Source of the DNA: Chromatiales bacterium (ex Bugula neritina AB1)
GTDB lineage: Bacteria; Pseudomonadota; Gammaproteobacteria; Granulosicoccales; Granulosicoccaceae
Direction of reading: 5' to 3'
NCBI GenBank assembly: GCA_001730015.1
Contig: MDLA01000080.1
Location: 186,001 to 250,000 of the forward strand
DNA length: 64,000 nt
A program made the translations under genes and the position numbers. Of this stretch, positions 38,172-47,236 are shown in pieces; within the stretch, counting starts at the first letter, position 1; each line of letters starts with the position of its first letter. The notes below the pieces were generated by a model. The model had not been told where the DNA came from. It saw nothing but the letters and a program-made list of their open reading frames with translations, and ran no database searches.

Positions 38172-38284
38172 TTAATAGTGTACTACGCCCCTGCATGCAC
38201 TTGTAAGCAGGGCAGGTGAAACAGACGGGTTGCTGATCGAAGCGCCTATTTTATCCGACACAACAATTCCAATACCGGATTATT

Positions 38285-41002
38285 TTGACTTCCAAAGCCG
38301 CTCACAGCGGAGCAACGCGGACCAGGCGCGCTGTATCCAAAGCCAGCAAAACAACAAAGCGAAGCACAGCGGCAAAGCCTGCTGCTAAAGCTGCCGCTAA
38401 AAAGCCCGTCGTTCGCAAGCCAGCGACGCGAAAGCCGGTGGCTGCCGCGCAACCAGCAAACGCGCTGAAAAAACCGCGCCACAATGGTCGCACGATAAGA
38501 ACACCAATGGAGGCAGAGTTGTCCGCGCGGGCTGTCGCCTTATTGCATCGCGGCTTGCGTGAGGTGCTGGCTATTCTGGTTGCGGTTGTGGCGATCCTGA
38601 TGCTGCTGGCGTTAATGACTTTCCACGTAAGCGACCCGAGCTGGTCACACACGGGCGGCTCCGGGCAGATCCGCAATGCCTGCGGAATTTTCGGTGCCTG
38701 GTTCGCCGACGTTGCCATGTTTCTATTCGGATATATTGCTTATCTGCTGCCGGTGGGGTTAGCGGTGATTGGCTGGAAAGCGTTTCGCGACAGCCGTGAA
38801 TTTACTGCGCCTTTGCTGGTTTTTGCTCGCATAGCAGGCATGGTGCTGCTTTTAATAACGGCTTGTGGACTAGGTGATCTGCACTTTTTTGTCCATCGCG
38901 GGGATCTGCCGATCGGTACGGATGGTGGTGGGGTACTGGGTGCCTGGGTAGCCGGAAATATGGTTGGTGTGATTAACACGCTTGGCACCACGCTGATCCT
39001 GTGTGCTTTGTTTCTGGGCTCGATTACTTTCATTACTGGAGCATCATGGTTTGCGATTGTTGAGGAAACCGGCAGATACACGCTTAAAGGTTTTCGATTG
39101 GCGCAATTCTACCTGTTGGATGCTGCCACGCGCTTTCAGGAATACCTGACCTATCGCGAGGCCAGACAAATGCGTCGACGACAACAGCTCGAGTCCGAAC
39201 TGGCGGCGAATCAGCCGGAGCGAGAAGATCCTGAAGTCAAAGAACCACTTGTTAAAAATCCTCGTAAGCGCGTGCTGGACAGCAGCACCGATAGCAGTCC
39301 TGAAAACGCAGCAAGTGATTCGGTAGCGGACGATGCAGCGGCAAAAGATGCGACCGTGGCCGTCGCAGCTGCTGCGACAGAAACTCAGCAACCACGGAAA
39401 ATCAGTATTTCCCAGCGGCCGGCAAATCCAGCGCCAGTCGCCCCTGAAAGTGAGTCTGACAAGCAATTTCAGTTATTCGAAACTCCCAAATCAACGGCGA
39501 AACGCGCTCCCGGCGAGATTCCTCCGGTAAATCTGCTGGATAAAATTGAATCAATGCAGAAGGGATATTCGGAAGAGAACCTGGAGCATCTGTCGCGATT
39601 GCTGGAGTCAAAGCTCGCTGAGTTCAATGTGGTGATCGAGGTGGTAGCGGTACATCCCGGGCCGGTTATTACCCGGTTTGAAGCATTGCCCGCGCCGGGG
39701 GTTAAGGTAAGCAAAATAACCGGGCTGTCCAAGGATATCGCACGTTCACTGTCCGTTATGAGTGTGCGTGTTGTTGAGGTTATTCCGGGGAAACCGACTA
39801 TTGGTCTGGAAATACCGAATGAAGACCGCGAAATTGTGCAGTTAACCGAGATATTGCAGTCGAAGGTTTACCAGCAGACAAAATCTCCATTGGCGATTGC
39901 ACTGGGCAAGGACATCAGCGGTTTGCCGGTGGTGACTGATCTGGCCAAGATGCCACATCTGCTTGTGGCTGGAACCACCGGCTCCGGTAAGTCAGTTGCG
40001 GTTAATGCGATGTTGATTAGTCTGTTGTATAAAGCGACAGCCGATCAGGTGCGGCTGATTTTGATTGATCCAAAAATGCTGGAACTCAATGTGTATGAGG
40101 GAATTCCCCATCTGCTGGCACCGGTTGTCACTGACATGAAAGAGGCGGCGAATGCGTTGCGCTGGTGTGTTGGTGAAATGGAGAGGCGCTATCGCCTTAT
40201 GGCGTCACTCGGCGTGCGAAATATATCGGGTTTCAATAAAAAAGTAACCGATGCGATAGCCGCTGGCGAACCGATTAAAGATCCGTTATATAAACCGGAA
40301 GAAGCATTTGATCCCTCGCTGCCGCCTCCCGACCTTGAAACATTACCGTTTATTGTTGTGGTGGTAGACGAATTTGCCGACATGATGATGGTCGTCGGGA
40401 AAAAGGTTGAAGAGTTGATTGCTCGTATCGCACAGAAGGCCCGGGCAGCGGGAATTCACCTGGTTCTGGCAACACAGCGTCCGTCGGTTGATGTGATAAC
40501 TGGCTTGATCAAGGCGAATATACCCACTCGGATGGCCTTTCAGGTGTCGTCGCGAATTGACTCTCGAACGATCATTGATCAGGGCGGAGCAGAGACACTG
40601 CTCGGGCATGGAGATATGCTATTCCTGCCACCGGGAACCGCACTTCCGGAACGAGTGCATGGTGCGTTTGTGGACGACCACGAAGTGCACAGTGTTGTCG
40701 ACTGGCTGAAAGAGTCTGGTACTGCGGTGTATATTGATGAAATTCTGCAGGAATCAACCTTGCCGTTGCCGGGTCTCGCCAGTGAAGGTGGAGAAGAAGA
40801 TGGTGAGCGCGATGCACTATACGATCAGGCAGTTGCGATCGTAACTGAAAGCCGAAAGGCGTCGATATCCTATGTGCAAAGGCGTTTGAAAATAGGCTAT
40901 AACCGTGCAGCCAGAATAGTCGAAGACATGGAGGCCGCCGGAGTTGTCAGTGCGGTGCAGCATAATGGCTCACGGGAAGTTATTGCGCCCCCGCCGGTTT
41001 AG
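38285..41002 (+). CDS. ftsK: DNA translocase FtsK with basic N-terminal tail
   Basis: FtsK pumps the chromosome terminus through the division septum and activates XerCD at dif. It has a tail of about 75 residues rich in Ala, Lys and Arg, then four membrane helices (first [17 protein letters not shown]). A variable linker of about 150 residues follows. The motor has Walker A in [16 protein letters not shown] and Walker B in [16 protein letters not shown]. The C-terminal gamma winged helix ([21 protein letters not shown]) reads KOPS sites. The length is 905. The start TTG 38285 has GGA upstream. Many relatives begin with the membrane helices; the basic tail is extra. Confidence 0.95.
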   Translation: MTSKAAHSGATRTRRAVSKASKTTKRSTAAKPAAKAAAKKPVVRKPATRKPVAAAQPANALKKPRHNGRTIRTPMEAELSARAVALLHRGLREVLAILVAVVAILMLLALMTFHVSDPSWSHTGGSGQIRNACGIFGAWFADVAMFLFGYIAYLLPVGLAVIGWKAFRDSREFTAPLLVFARIAGMVLLLITACGLGDLHFFVHRGDLPIGTDGGGVLGAWVAGNMVGVINTLGTTLILCALFLGSITFITGASWFAIVEETGRYTLKGFRLAQFYLLDAATRFQEYLTYREARQMRRRQQLESELAANQPEREDPEVKEPLVKNPRKRVLDSSTDSSPENAASDSVADDAAAKDATVAVAAAATETQQPRKISISQRPANPAPVAPESESDKQFQLFETPKSTAKRAPGEIPPVNLLDKIESMQKGYSEENLEHLSRLLESKLAEFNVVIEVVAVHPGPVITRFEALPAPGVKVSKITGLSKDIARSLSVMSVRVVEVIPGKPTIGLEIPNEDREIVQLTEILQSKVYQQTKSPLAIALGKDISGLPVVTDLAKMPHLLVAGTTGSGKSVAVNAMLISLLYKATADQVRLILIDPKMLELNVYEGIPHLLAPVVTDMKEAANALRWCVGEMERRYRLMASLGVRNISGFNKKVTDAIAAGEPIKDPLYKPEEAFDPSLPPPDLETLPFIVVVVDEFADMMMVVGKKVEELIARIAQKARAAGIHLVLATQRPSVDVITGLIKANIPTRMAFQVSSRIDSRTIIDQGGAETLLGHGDMLFLPPGTALPERVHGAFVDDHEVHSVVDWLKESGTAVYIDEILQESTLPLPGLASEGGEEDGERDALYDQAVAIVTESRKASISYVQRRLKIGYNRAARIVEDMEAAGVVSAVQHNGSREVIAPPPV

Positions 41003-41048
41003 ATCGCAGCAGTTGCAGAGCAGACTAAACGTTTACTGTGAATACGAT

Positions 41049-42116
41049 ATGAAGAAACTAATGAAACTGGCGGCTCTGGTGAAACTGGCGGCACTGGTGG
41101 TGATTTTCGCCGTGTTAACACGGCTTGCAACTGCCGCCGCTGTGACTAATGAATTGCTTGATTTCAGTGCTGCAATGGAATCGTTCAGCGCTGAGTTTAC
41201 CCAAGTCGTCTACGATAGTGACTCAGTGGTGTTGCAGGAGTCGAGTGGAACGGTTGAACTTGAACGACCGGGCAAGTTCCGCTGGACCTACACAGAGCCA
41301 GTGCGCCAGACCATTGTGGCTGATGGTCGCACTTTGTGGGTTTATGATGAAGACATCAAGCAGGTTACTGTGCAAACGCAGGCGTCGACGCTTGGCAGCG
41401 CACCCATCGGCTTACTCAGTGGTGAGCGTGCAATTGAAAGTGAGTTCACAGTTGTTGAATTAGGTGTTAGTGATGATCTTCGCTGGTTTCAGCTGGAACC
41501 GCTGATCAAAGATACCGATTTCAATGCGGTATTTATTGCGCTGGATAAGACAGGCATGCGAGCCATGGAATTGCGGGACAACTTTGATCAGGCAACGCAG
41601 ATACGTTTCAATAATTTTAAAATGAATGACTCGATTCTGTCGGACGTATTTGCCTTTGTTGTTCCTGATGGGGTAGATGTAGTCGGTGAATTACCGTCGG
41701 CAACAGTGCCTGAGCCTGAAAATACGGGTGAAACTCACGGTGCAACGGCAGATCAACCTTCTGTAACGGTTGTTCCGCAGCAAATGGTTGAACCGATCCA
41801 GGAAGACGTGCTGGACCTCTCCGGATCGGCTGCCGAAGCTCCTGTGCAAAACGTATTGCCGGTACAGCCTGAGCTGAATAATCCAACTCGGACCGAGCAA
41901 ATACAGACCACCCGGAACCAGGATGGTGAATCTGCTGAGCAGGCGGTAAGCGGTACTTTACCCATCGATCCGTTGCTGGCCAGTGAGCCGTTGGAAACTG
42001 AGCCGATGGAAACTGATCCGTTGTTGCTGGACGATGTTCCCGCTGATACGGTCAGACAATCGGAAGAACCCGAGATCACTTTCAAGGAAACCGTTCGTCG
42101 CGTTGTGGTTGAGTAG
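41049..42116 (+). CDS. lolA: Outer-membrane lipoprotein carrier protein LolA with C-terminal extension
   Basis: LolA carries lipoproteins across the periplasm to LolB. From ATG 41049 there is a signal peptide with a small internal repeat (LAALVKLAALV). The LolA fold follows: FSAAMESFSAEFTQVVYD, GTVELERPGKFRWTYTEP, TLWVYDEDIKQVTVQ and IRFNNFKMNDSILSDVFAFVVPDGVDVV near residue 215. The usual family ends about here. This protein continues for about 130 residues rich in Pro, Glu, Asp and Thr with repeats such as EPLETEPMETDPLL. An earlier start at 40944 overlaps ftsK and lacks a signal peptide. It is in the conserved ftsK-lolA-rarA order. Confidence 0.92.
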   Translation: MKKLMKLAALVKLAALVVIFAVLTRLATAAAVTNELLDFSAAMESFSAEFTQVVYDSDSVVLQESSGTVELERPGKFRWTYTEPVRQTIVADGRTLWVYDEDIKQVTVQTQASTLGSAPIGLLSGERAIESEFTVVELGVSDDLRWFQLEPLIKDTDFNAVFIALDKTGMRAMELRDNFDQATQIRFNNFKMNDSILSDVFAFVVPDGVDVVGELPSATVPEPENTGETHGATADQPSVTVVPQQMVEPIQEDVLDLSGSAAEAPVQNVLPVQPELNNPTRTEQIQTTRNQDGESAEQAVSGTLPIDPLLASEPLETEPMETDPLLLDDVPADTVRQSEEPEITFKETVRRVVVE

Positions 42117-42195
42117 CATCAGGGTTGCGTACCCGGCTCGCTCAGGCGAGTAGCAAGGTGCACGACGAATAAGCGCATTCTGGTAAAGTATCGGG

Positions 42196-43572
42196 ATGAC
42201 AGAGCAAATATCGCTACTCGACGAATCGACTTCTGAACCGAAGAAGGCCGAAACAACCGGAACTCAGCATTCAGCTGCCAATCCCTTTGCACCACTGGCA
42301 GACCGGATGCGTCCCCGAGTTCTGAGCGAATTTTCAGGACAACAGCATCTGCTGGGACGTGAAAGTACCTTGCGCGCTGCTATTGAGAGGCAGCAGTTGC
42401 ATTCGATGGTTTTTTGGGGCCCGCCCGGTACCGGCAAAACCACACTGGCCAGAATGCTGGCGTTGCAGTGTGATGCGGCGTTTATCAGCCTCTCGGCGGT
42501 GCTGTGTGGAGTCAAAGATATCCGCAACGCGGTTGATGCCGCGCAGAAGACCCATCTCACAAGGGGTATACCAACCGTGTTGTTTGTCGATGAGGTTCAT
42601 CGCTTCAATAAGGCGCAGCAGGATGCTTTTCTGCCTCATATAGAAGACGGAACTTTCTATTTTGTGGGTGCAACAACTGAGAATCCTTCGTTTGCACTGA
42701 ACAATGCGCTACTGTCGCGGGTTCGTGCCTATATCCTCAAGCATCTTGATGTCGACGCCATAGAGCAGGTTCTGAAGCGTGCGCTGACAGACATCGAACG
42801 TGGGCTGGGCGATTTAGAGTTAAAGGTGTCAGGAGAGATCATCCGGCAGCTTGCCGTGGCGGCTGACGGAGATGCCCGGCGTTCACTGGTATTGTTGGAG
42901 CTGGCGGCAGATATAGCTGATACCGCCGAAGATGGAACACGAACTATTGTCTCGGCAACAATCGAAGAGGTAACCCGGGACTCCCTGCGTCACTTTGATA
43001 AAGGTGGCGACATTTTCTATGAGCAGATTTCCGCGTTGCACAAATCCGTTAGAGGGAGTGATCCCGATGGGGCATTGTACTGGTTTTGTCGCATGATCGA
43101 TGGCGGATGTGATCCCCACTATATTGCCCGACGCGTGGTGCGAATGGCCACGGAAGATATAGGCAACGCTGATCCACGCGGCCTGCATCTGGCGATGGAT
43201 GCGTGGCAGGTTTTCGAGCGTCTGGGTAGCCCGGAAGGAGAGCTTGCTATTGCCCAGGCGATAATTTATCTGGCGTGCGCTGCCAAGAGTAATGCGACTT
43301 ATAATGCCTATGGTGCGGCCATGAGCTTTGTAAAGGAAACCGGCAACGCCGAGGTTCCGGTGCACCTTCGAAATGCGCCGACAACATTCATGAAAAATAT
43401 AGGCTACGGCAAGGACTATCAATACGATCATAGCGAGGAAGATGGGCTGGCAGATTCACAAACCTATTTTCCCGATGGCTTGGATCAGCAAAATTTTTAC
43501 CAGCCGGTTGCGCGTGGACTGGAAATACAGATTGCTGAAAAGCTGGCGCATTTAAGGGCGCGTAGAGGCTGA
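42196..43572 (+). CDS. rarA: Replication-associated recombination protein RarA (MgsA)
   Basis: RarA is an AAA+ ATPase related to clamp-loader subunits and acts at stalled replication forks. The sequence has NPFAPLADRMRPRVLSEF, Walker A in FWGPPGTGKTTLARM, sensor and Walker B region VLFVDEVHRFNKAQQDAFL, and GATTENPSFALNNALLSR. The C-terminal oligomerisation domain contains LHKSVRGSDPDGALYW and VPVHLRNAPT. The length of 458 is normal. The start is ATG 42196. It overlaps the convergent queG by 21 bp. Confidence 0.97.
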   Translation: MTEQISLLDESTSEPKKAETTGTQHSAANPFAPLADRMRPRVLSEFSGQQHLLGRESTLRAAIERQQLHSMVFWGPPGTGKTTLARMLALQCDAAFISLSAVLCGVKDIRNAVDAAQKTHLTRGIPTVLFVDEVHRFNKAQQDAFLPHIEDGTFYFVGATTENPSFALNNALLSRVRAYILKHLDVDAIEQVLKRALTDIERGLGDLELKVSGEIIRQLAVAADGDARRSLVLLELAADIADTAEDGTRTIVSATIEEVTRDSLRHFDKGGDIFYEQISALHKSVRGSDPDGALYWFCRMIDGGCDPHYIARRVVRMATEDIGNADPRGLHLAMDAWQVFERLGSPEGELAIAQAIIYLACAAKSNATYNAYGAAMSFVKETGNAEVPVHLRNAPTTFMKNIGYGKDYQYDHSEEDGLADSQTYFPDGLDQQNFYQPVARGLEIQIAEKLAHLRARRG

Positions 43573-44634
43573 GCTCTGTTGCACCAATGCCCATTCTATA
43601 TGCTCGCGCACCATATCTGGTGAAGATTCCAGCTGCTGTTTTAATGCTTCGGTAATTTCCCGGCTTGGTGGGGCATTGCCCATTGCCACTGCTATGTTGC
43701 GTAACCAGCAATCGTGACCAATACGCCGTATGGCAGAGCCGACGGTTTTATCCAGAAATTCTTGTTCGGTCCATGAGAATAGCTGACACAGGGAGGTGCA
43801 ATCAAGTTCATGCCGTGCCGCGAAGTCAGTTTCCATTGTATGCTGTAGAAATTTGTTCCAGGGACAAACCAGCTGGCAATCATCGCAGCCATAGATTCTA
43901 TTGCCAATTAGTGGCCGTAGTTCGATCGGTATACTGGTGCGAAGCTCAATGGTAAGGTAGGAAATGCATCGACGTGCGTCTACAGTATAGGGCGCGACGA
44001 TCGCCTTGGTCGGGCAGATATCAATGCAGGCGGTACAATTGCCGCAGTGATTTTCAACGGGCTGATCAGCTCCGGGCGGTAATTCAGGTAGCGGTAAATC
44101 GGTATAGAGCTCTCCGAGAAAAAACCAGGATCCTGCGTCACGGCTCAGTAGATTGCTGTGCTTTCCAATCCAGCCGAGACCTGCTTGCTCGGCGAATGCC
44201 TTTTCCAGTACCGGGGCGCTGTCGACAAATGCGCGATAACCAAATGCTCCTATATCCTGCTCGATCCGGACGGCCAGTTTTTGCAGCCGCCTGCGCATCA
44301 ATTTATGGTAGTCGCGTCCAAGTGCATAGCGTGAAATATAACCGAGGTTGCCATCTTCTATAACTGACCAGGGGTCTGTTAAATCTGCCGGCAGATAATT
44401 CATCCGCACAGATATTATTGTCATTGTTCCTGCGTGGAGGTCCGCTGGATTCTGACGCAGATCTGCGTTGCGGCGCATGTATTCCATGTCACCGTGATAA
44501 CCACTCTTGAGCCAGTTAAGGAAGCGGGATTCATGCTCGCCTAGCTCGGTTGAGCTAAAGCCGGTTCTGGCAAAGCCGAGCTCACCGGACCACCGCTTGA
44601 TGTTCTGATATAGCTGTTGGTAGTCGATAGTCAC
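43552..44634 (-). CDS. queG: Epoxyqueuosine reductase
   Basis: QueG reduces epoxyqueuosine to queuosine in tRNA, using cobalamin and two [4Fe-4S] clusters. The N-terminal part has GFARTGFSSTELGEHE and YHGDMEYMRRNADLRQNP. Cluster motifs are CGNCTACIDICPTKAI and CDDCQLVCPWNKF, with ARRCISYLTIE between them. The C-terminus has HEAT-like helices (IRRIGHDCWLRNIAVAMGN). The length of 360 is typical. The start is probably GTG 44634. It overlaps rarA at its 3' end. Its product is the substrate of the GluQRS encoded at 7.6-8.5 kb. Confidence 0.96.
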   Translation of the reverse strand: MTIDYQQLYQNIKRWSGELGFARTGFSSTELGEHESRFLNWLKSGYHGDMEYMRRNADLRQNPADLHAGTMTIISVRMNYLPADLTDPWSVIEDGNLGYISRYALGRDYHKLMRRRLQKLAVRIEQDIGAFGYRAFVDSAPVLEKAFAEQAGLGWIGKHSNLLSRDAGSWFFLGELYTDLPLPELPPGADQPVENHCGNCTACIDICPTKAIVAPYTVDARRCISYLTIELRTSIPIELRPLIGNRIYGCDDCQLVCPWNKFLQHTMETDFAARHELDCTSLCQLFSWTEQEFLDKTVGSAIRRIGHDCWLRNIAVAMGNAPPSREITEALKQQLESSPDMVREHIEWALVQQSSASTRP

Positions 44635-44711
44635 AAGGCAAGGCTGAGTTAGGATTGCAAATCCGGTGTGTGCAATTTATTAGTATACCGTGCATCCGGG
44701 GCTTCGGCGAT

Positions 44712-45404
44712 CTACATAGCTAAATCGGTGTGATCGGGGAAGTGACCACTTTTATAGTACAGCAGGGTATTGCTGCTGCCATGCCAGTCGAGCCAGTCTT
44801 CGACCGGGTTTCTTATCCAGCTGTTCGGTTTGTAGAGTTGATCCTTGTTCTGCAGTAGTCCGGTTAACACAAGAATTTCTTCTCCCTGTGGGTCGAGTTT
44901 CGGCCGGAACTCACATGCATTTTTCCAGTGCAGCAACATGATACTTTCTGTTTTGAATACATGGAGCGGGCGAATGGATATGCCATCAACCGGACCTGGA
45001 AACCATTTGTCCGGGTCAGAGGTGTCGATGTTTCGTTCGCCTTCGTCGTCGGGAAGAAACTGGTTGTACTTGACGAATAGCCGGCATCCGTTACGGCTCC
45101 GGATGTCACGGAATTGCGGAAACCTCAGGTAGCTGCTACCGGGGTAGTCTGTATTGCCATCGGTGCAATCACCATCGATCACCAGAATCTCAAGTCCCTG
45201 TGCGCGGGGCTGGCGCGGCAGGTGACCATTTTGTGGCAGGGTGATCAGACTGGTCATGCGAAAGGGTTCGCGAATATACTCGAGAACACTGTTAGCGTCT
45301 GCGCTGGCATTGCATGGTGTTGTGTCGGCAGGCTCGTTGACCACAACATTCAAATTGAAATTGGTGTTTATTTCGGAAGTCACGCTGGTGATCAGTGGTT
45401 CCAT
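44712..45404 (-). CDS. ChrR-like bicupin protein
   Basis: The protein starts at ATG 45404 (MEPLITSVTSEINT), 230 residues. It has two repeats of a ChrR-type cupin half: LEILVIDGDCTDGNTDYPGS with SYLRFPQF and GCRLFVKYNQF, then GEEILVLTGLLQNKDQLYKP with SWIRNPVEDW and NTLLYYKSGHF. ChrR cupins normally bind zinc through histidines next to the GGEE motif. Here those positions read RQPRAQGLE and RPKLDPQGEE, without histidine, so metal binding is doubtful. The role is unknown; a chromate or anti-sigma relation is only by family. It lies upstream of queG on the same strand with a 77-bp gap. Confidence 0.75.
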   Translation of the reverse strand: MEPLITSVTSEINTNFNLNVVVNEPADTTPCNASADANSVLEYIREPFRMTSLITLPQNGHLPRQPRAQGLEILVIDGDCTDGNTDYPGSSYLRFPQFRDIRSRNGCRLFVKYNQFLPDDEGERNIDTSDPDKWFPGPVDGISIRPLHVFKTESIMLLHWKNACEFRPKLDPQGEEILVLTGLLQNKDQLYKPNSWIRNPVEDWLDWHGSSNTLLYYKSGHFPDHTDLAM

Positions 45405-45501
45405 TGGAATCGATTCTTTGGCGGGAGAGCAACGCGTGGCAGTGTAATCCAGTGACTCCTCGGTGTCACGTGTGTGTATAGATGCTGCAGAGGAGGGGGC
45501 C

Positions 45502-45530
45502 AAAAAAGCCGGGGCGAAAAATTCGCCCCG
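45502..45530 (-). terminator. Intrinsic terminator, minus strand
   Basis: A perfect 9-bp stem (CGGGGCGAA with its complement) with a 3-base loop is followed, on the minus strand, by a CTTTTTT-type run. It lies 146 bp beyond the stop of the secreted Ig-like protein gene at 45676 and upstream of the bicupin gene, so it most likely ends transcription of the former. Confidence 0.8.
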
Positions 45531-45675
45531 AGAAGGCGCTGTTAGAGCGCTTGGCGGAGAATACTGTCGCTTTCTAAATGACAGCTTATTGTTGGCAATG
45601 TTGCTCCCTGGCCGAGGCTCATGCCTATTATATCAATGGACTTACTTTTCTTATTATTATAGAAATTGTTTCAAA

Positions 45676-46854
45676 TCAGCTACTGCGGGTAAAGCAGGTG
45701 GCTTCTGAATGCTCTGACTCCTCTGTACCGCGATACGCCTGAACCCGAAAGCAACCACCTTCAGATCCGCTTATGTTGAGGTCATTGCTTATGTCGAAGA
45801 CAACGTTAGGCGCTGACCCATTGAAAGTGGTTATACTGACATCTGATAATAACGTTGCGGTGTGGCTGTTTTCATCCGGGCCGAAATAAACCCGATACCC
45901 GTCAACTGCTTCGTTTTCGGGGTTGGCCGGCCAACTGAGACGCAGAGCGTTCTTGTTGGTGCAGGTGTCGCAGCTTATGTCGAATTCAATATTGGCTATA
46001 GAAGTTTCGCCGTTTGCATCGGTGATACTATAGACGAGTGAATCGTTGCCATCGTAGTTTTCCGGGGCAGCATATACAATAATCCCTGCATCGACAGCCT
46101 CAATCCGCCCTTCTGACGGCGGTACGTCGATAGAAAACCGAACGTTTTGTCGATCTGCAATCGAATCGTTTCGAAGCGGGGTAACGGTGGTTACACTGCC
46201 TTCGGCCATACTCACCGAGTCTGCGTTTGCGGTCAGTGGGCTCAGTGCAGCGCCAAGTGGTGGCACTTCACAGCTCGCGTTATTTTCCCAGCCGTAGCCA
46301 TCGCCGTCGGGATCGGAATCTTCGGTGAGACAAAAAGGCGCGCCGCTAAGACTAGGGCCGGTGGCGACCGGTGCCAGTGCGCAATCGGCACAGGCAACAG
46401 CTATATATAGAGTGCCGGTAGATTGATTGCCGTCACTGTCTACCAGTATATAGGAAACGGTATCAGTGCCCTGGAAATCTTCGTTCGCAACATATTCGAC
46501 AGCTCCATCAGTTGTTAAACTTGCAGTGCCGTTGGCAGGAGACCCGACAAGCTGAAGTCTTGTGTCTGCTGCGTAGCTGTCGTTAGATAGTATGGAGATT
46601 CGGGTAAGCTGGCCGGCGATGGATTCAGCCACATCTGTGTTGGCTGTAACCTCGGTACTTATATTAGTTCCGGGATTTGCAGCGCCCGACTCGGGGGGAA
46701 CACCCTGTAAATTGCTGGCTGCCTGTGCAGTATCGTCCGTATCGTTGCTCCCGCCGCCGCATGCAGTCAGGGAGAGCAGTGCTACTGATAAAGCCAGCAT
46801 TGGGAATTTTTCACACCCAATCGGTCCGGGCGTACGTCTCATTCGACCGTTCAT
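45676..46854 (-). CDS. Secreted lipoprotein with cadherin/Ig-like repeats and fibronectin-like C-terminus
   Basis: This 392-residue lipoprotein has lipobox SLTACGGGS near residue 33. After a Ser/Asn/Thr-rich stretch it shows two repeats of a bacterial cadherin-like Ig domain (ISILSNDSYAADTRLQLVGS with DTVSYILVDSDGNQS, and VTPLRNDSIADRQNVRFSID with DSLVYSITDANGETS). Between them is a calcium-type loop (DSDPDGDGYGWENNASC). The end resembles a fibronectin type III fold (LSWPANPENEAVDGYRVYFG). Cysteine pairs (CADC, CDTC) may form disulfides. It probably sits on the cell surface as an adhesin or matrix component. The start is ATG 46854 or an in-frame ATG a few codons later. Confidence 0.75.
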   Translation of the reverse strand: MNGRMRRTPGPIGCEKFPMLALSVALLSLTACGGGSNDTDDTAQAASNLQGVPPESGAANPGTNISTEVTANTDVAESIAGQLTRISILSNDSYAADTRLQLVGSPANGTASLTTDGAVEYVANEDFQGTDTVSYILVDSDGNQSTGTLYIAVACADCALAPVATGPSLSGAPFCLTEDSDPDGDGYGWENNASCEVPPLGAALSPLTANADSVSMAEGSVTTVTPLRNDSIADRQNVRFSIDVPPSEGRIEAVDAGIIVYAAPENYDGNDSLVYSITDANGETSIANIEFDISCDTCTNKNALRLSWPANPENEAVDGYRVYFGPDENSHTATLLSDVSITTFNGSAPNVVFDISNDLNISGSEGGCFRVQAYRGTEESEHSEATCFTRSS

Positions 46855-47236
46855 AATTCAGGCCCTAATATTTATAGTTATAATTGTTTACTAAAGCCGC
46901 GGCAGTGATGCTGCGCTGCAGTAGCGAAGCAAGGTAACGACGTTTGCCGGCTTTTCTTGAGCGATTGAAGTGAGTTTTTTTCTGTGGAGTCAGGTGCAGC
47001 CGCAGCCGGCGGCGGGTTTTAGATAGCTAAATCAATAACATTGGTGATGGCTGTTGTTTTTACTTTTTTTAACGGTGTTGCCGCGTAATCCGAGCTGACT
47101 GCCGTGCCAGGCCATGTCTGTCGCCCCGCATTCGCGATAACACGACGCGCTTTCAGAGCAGGGCTTTCAGCCATGTAGCCGCGCGGGTTACAATGGGCGG
47201 CTTACCAGTGATGCTTATCACCATTAGGGCTACTGA
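46855..47236. other. Intergenic, divergent from parC, no gene seen
   Basis: This 382-bp stretch holds the presumed promoters of the secreted lipoprotein and parC. A TACAAT near 47190, with a weak TTTCAG 18 bases before, might serve parC. T-runs and a GC-rich segment (CCGCAGCCGGCGGCGGG) are present, but no coding frame stands out. Confidence 0.4.

Noticed and set aside
45463..45708. Plus-strand frame of 81 codons between the bicupin and the secreted lipoprotein
   Set aside because: It crosses the minus-strand terminator and the 3' end of the lipoprotein gene, and has no recognisable features.
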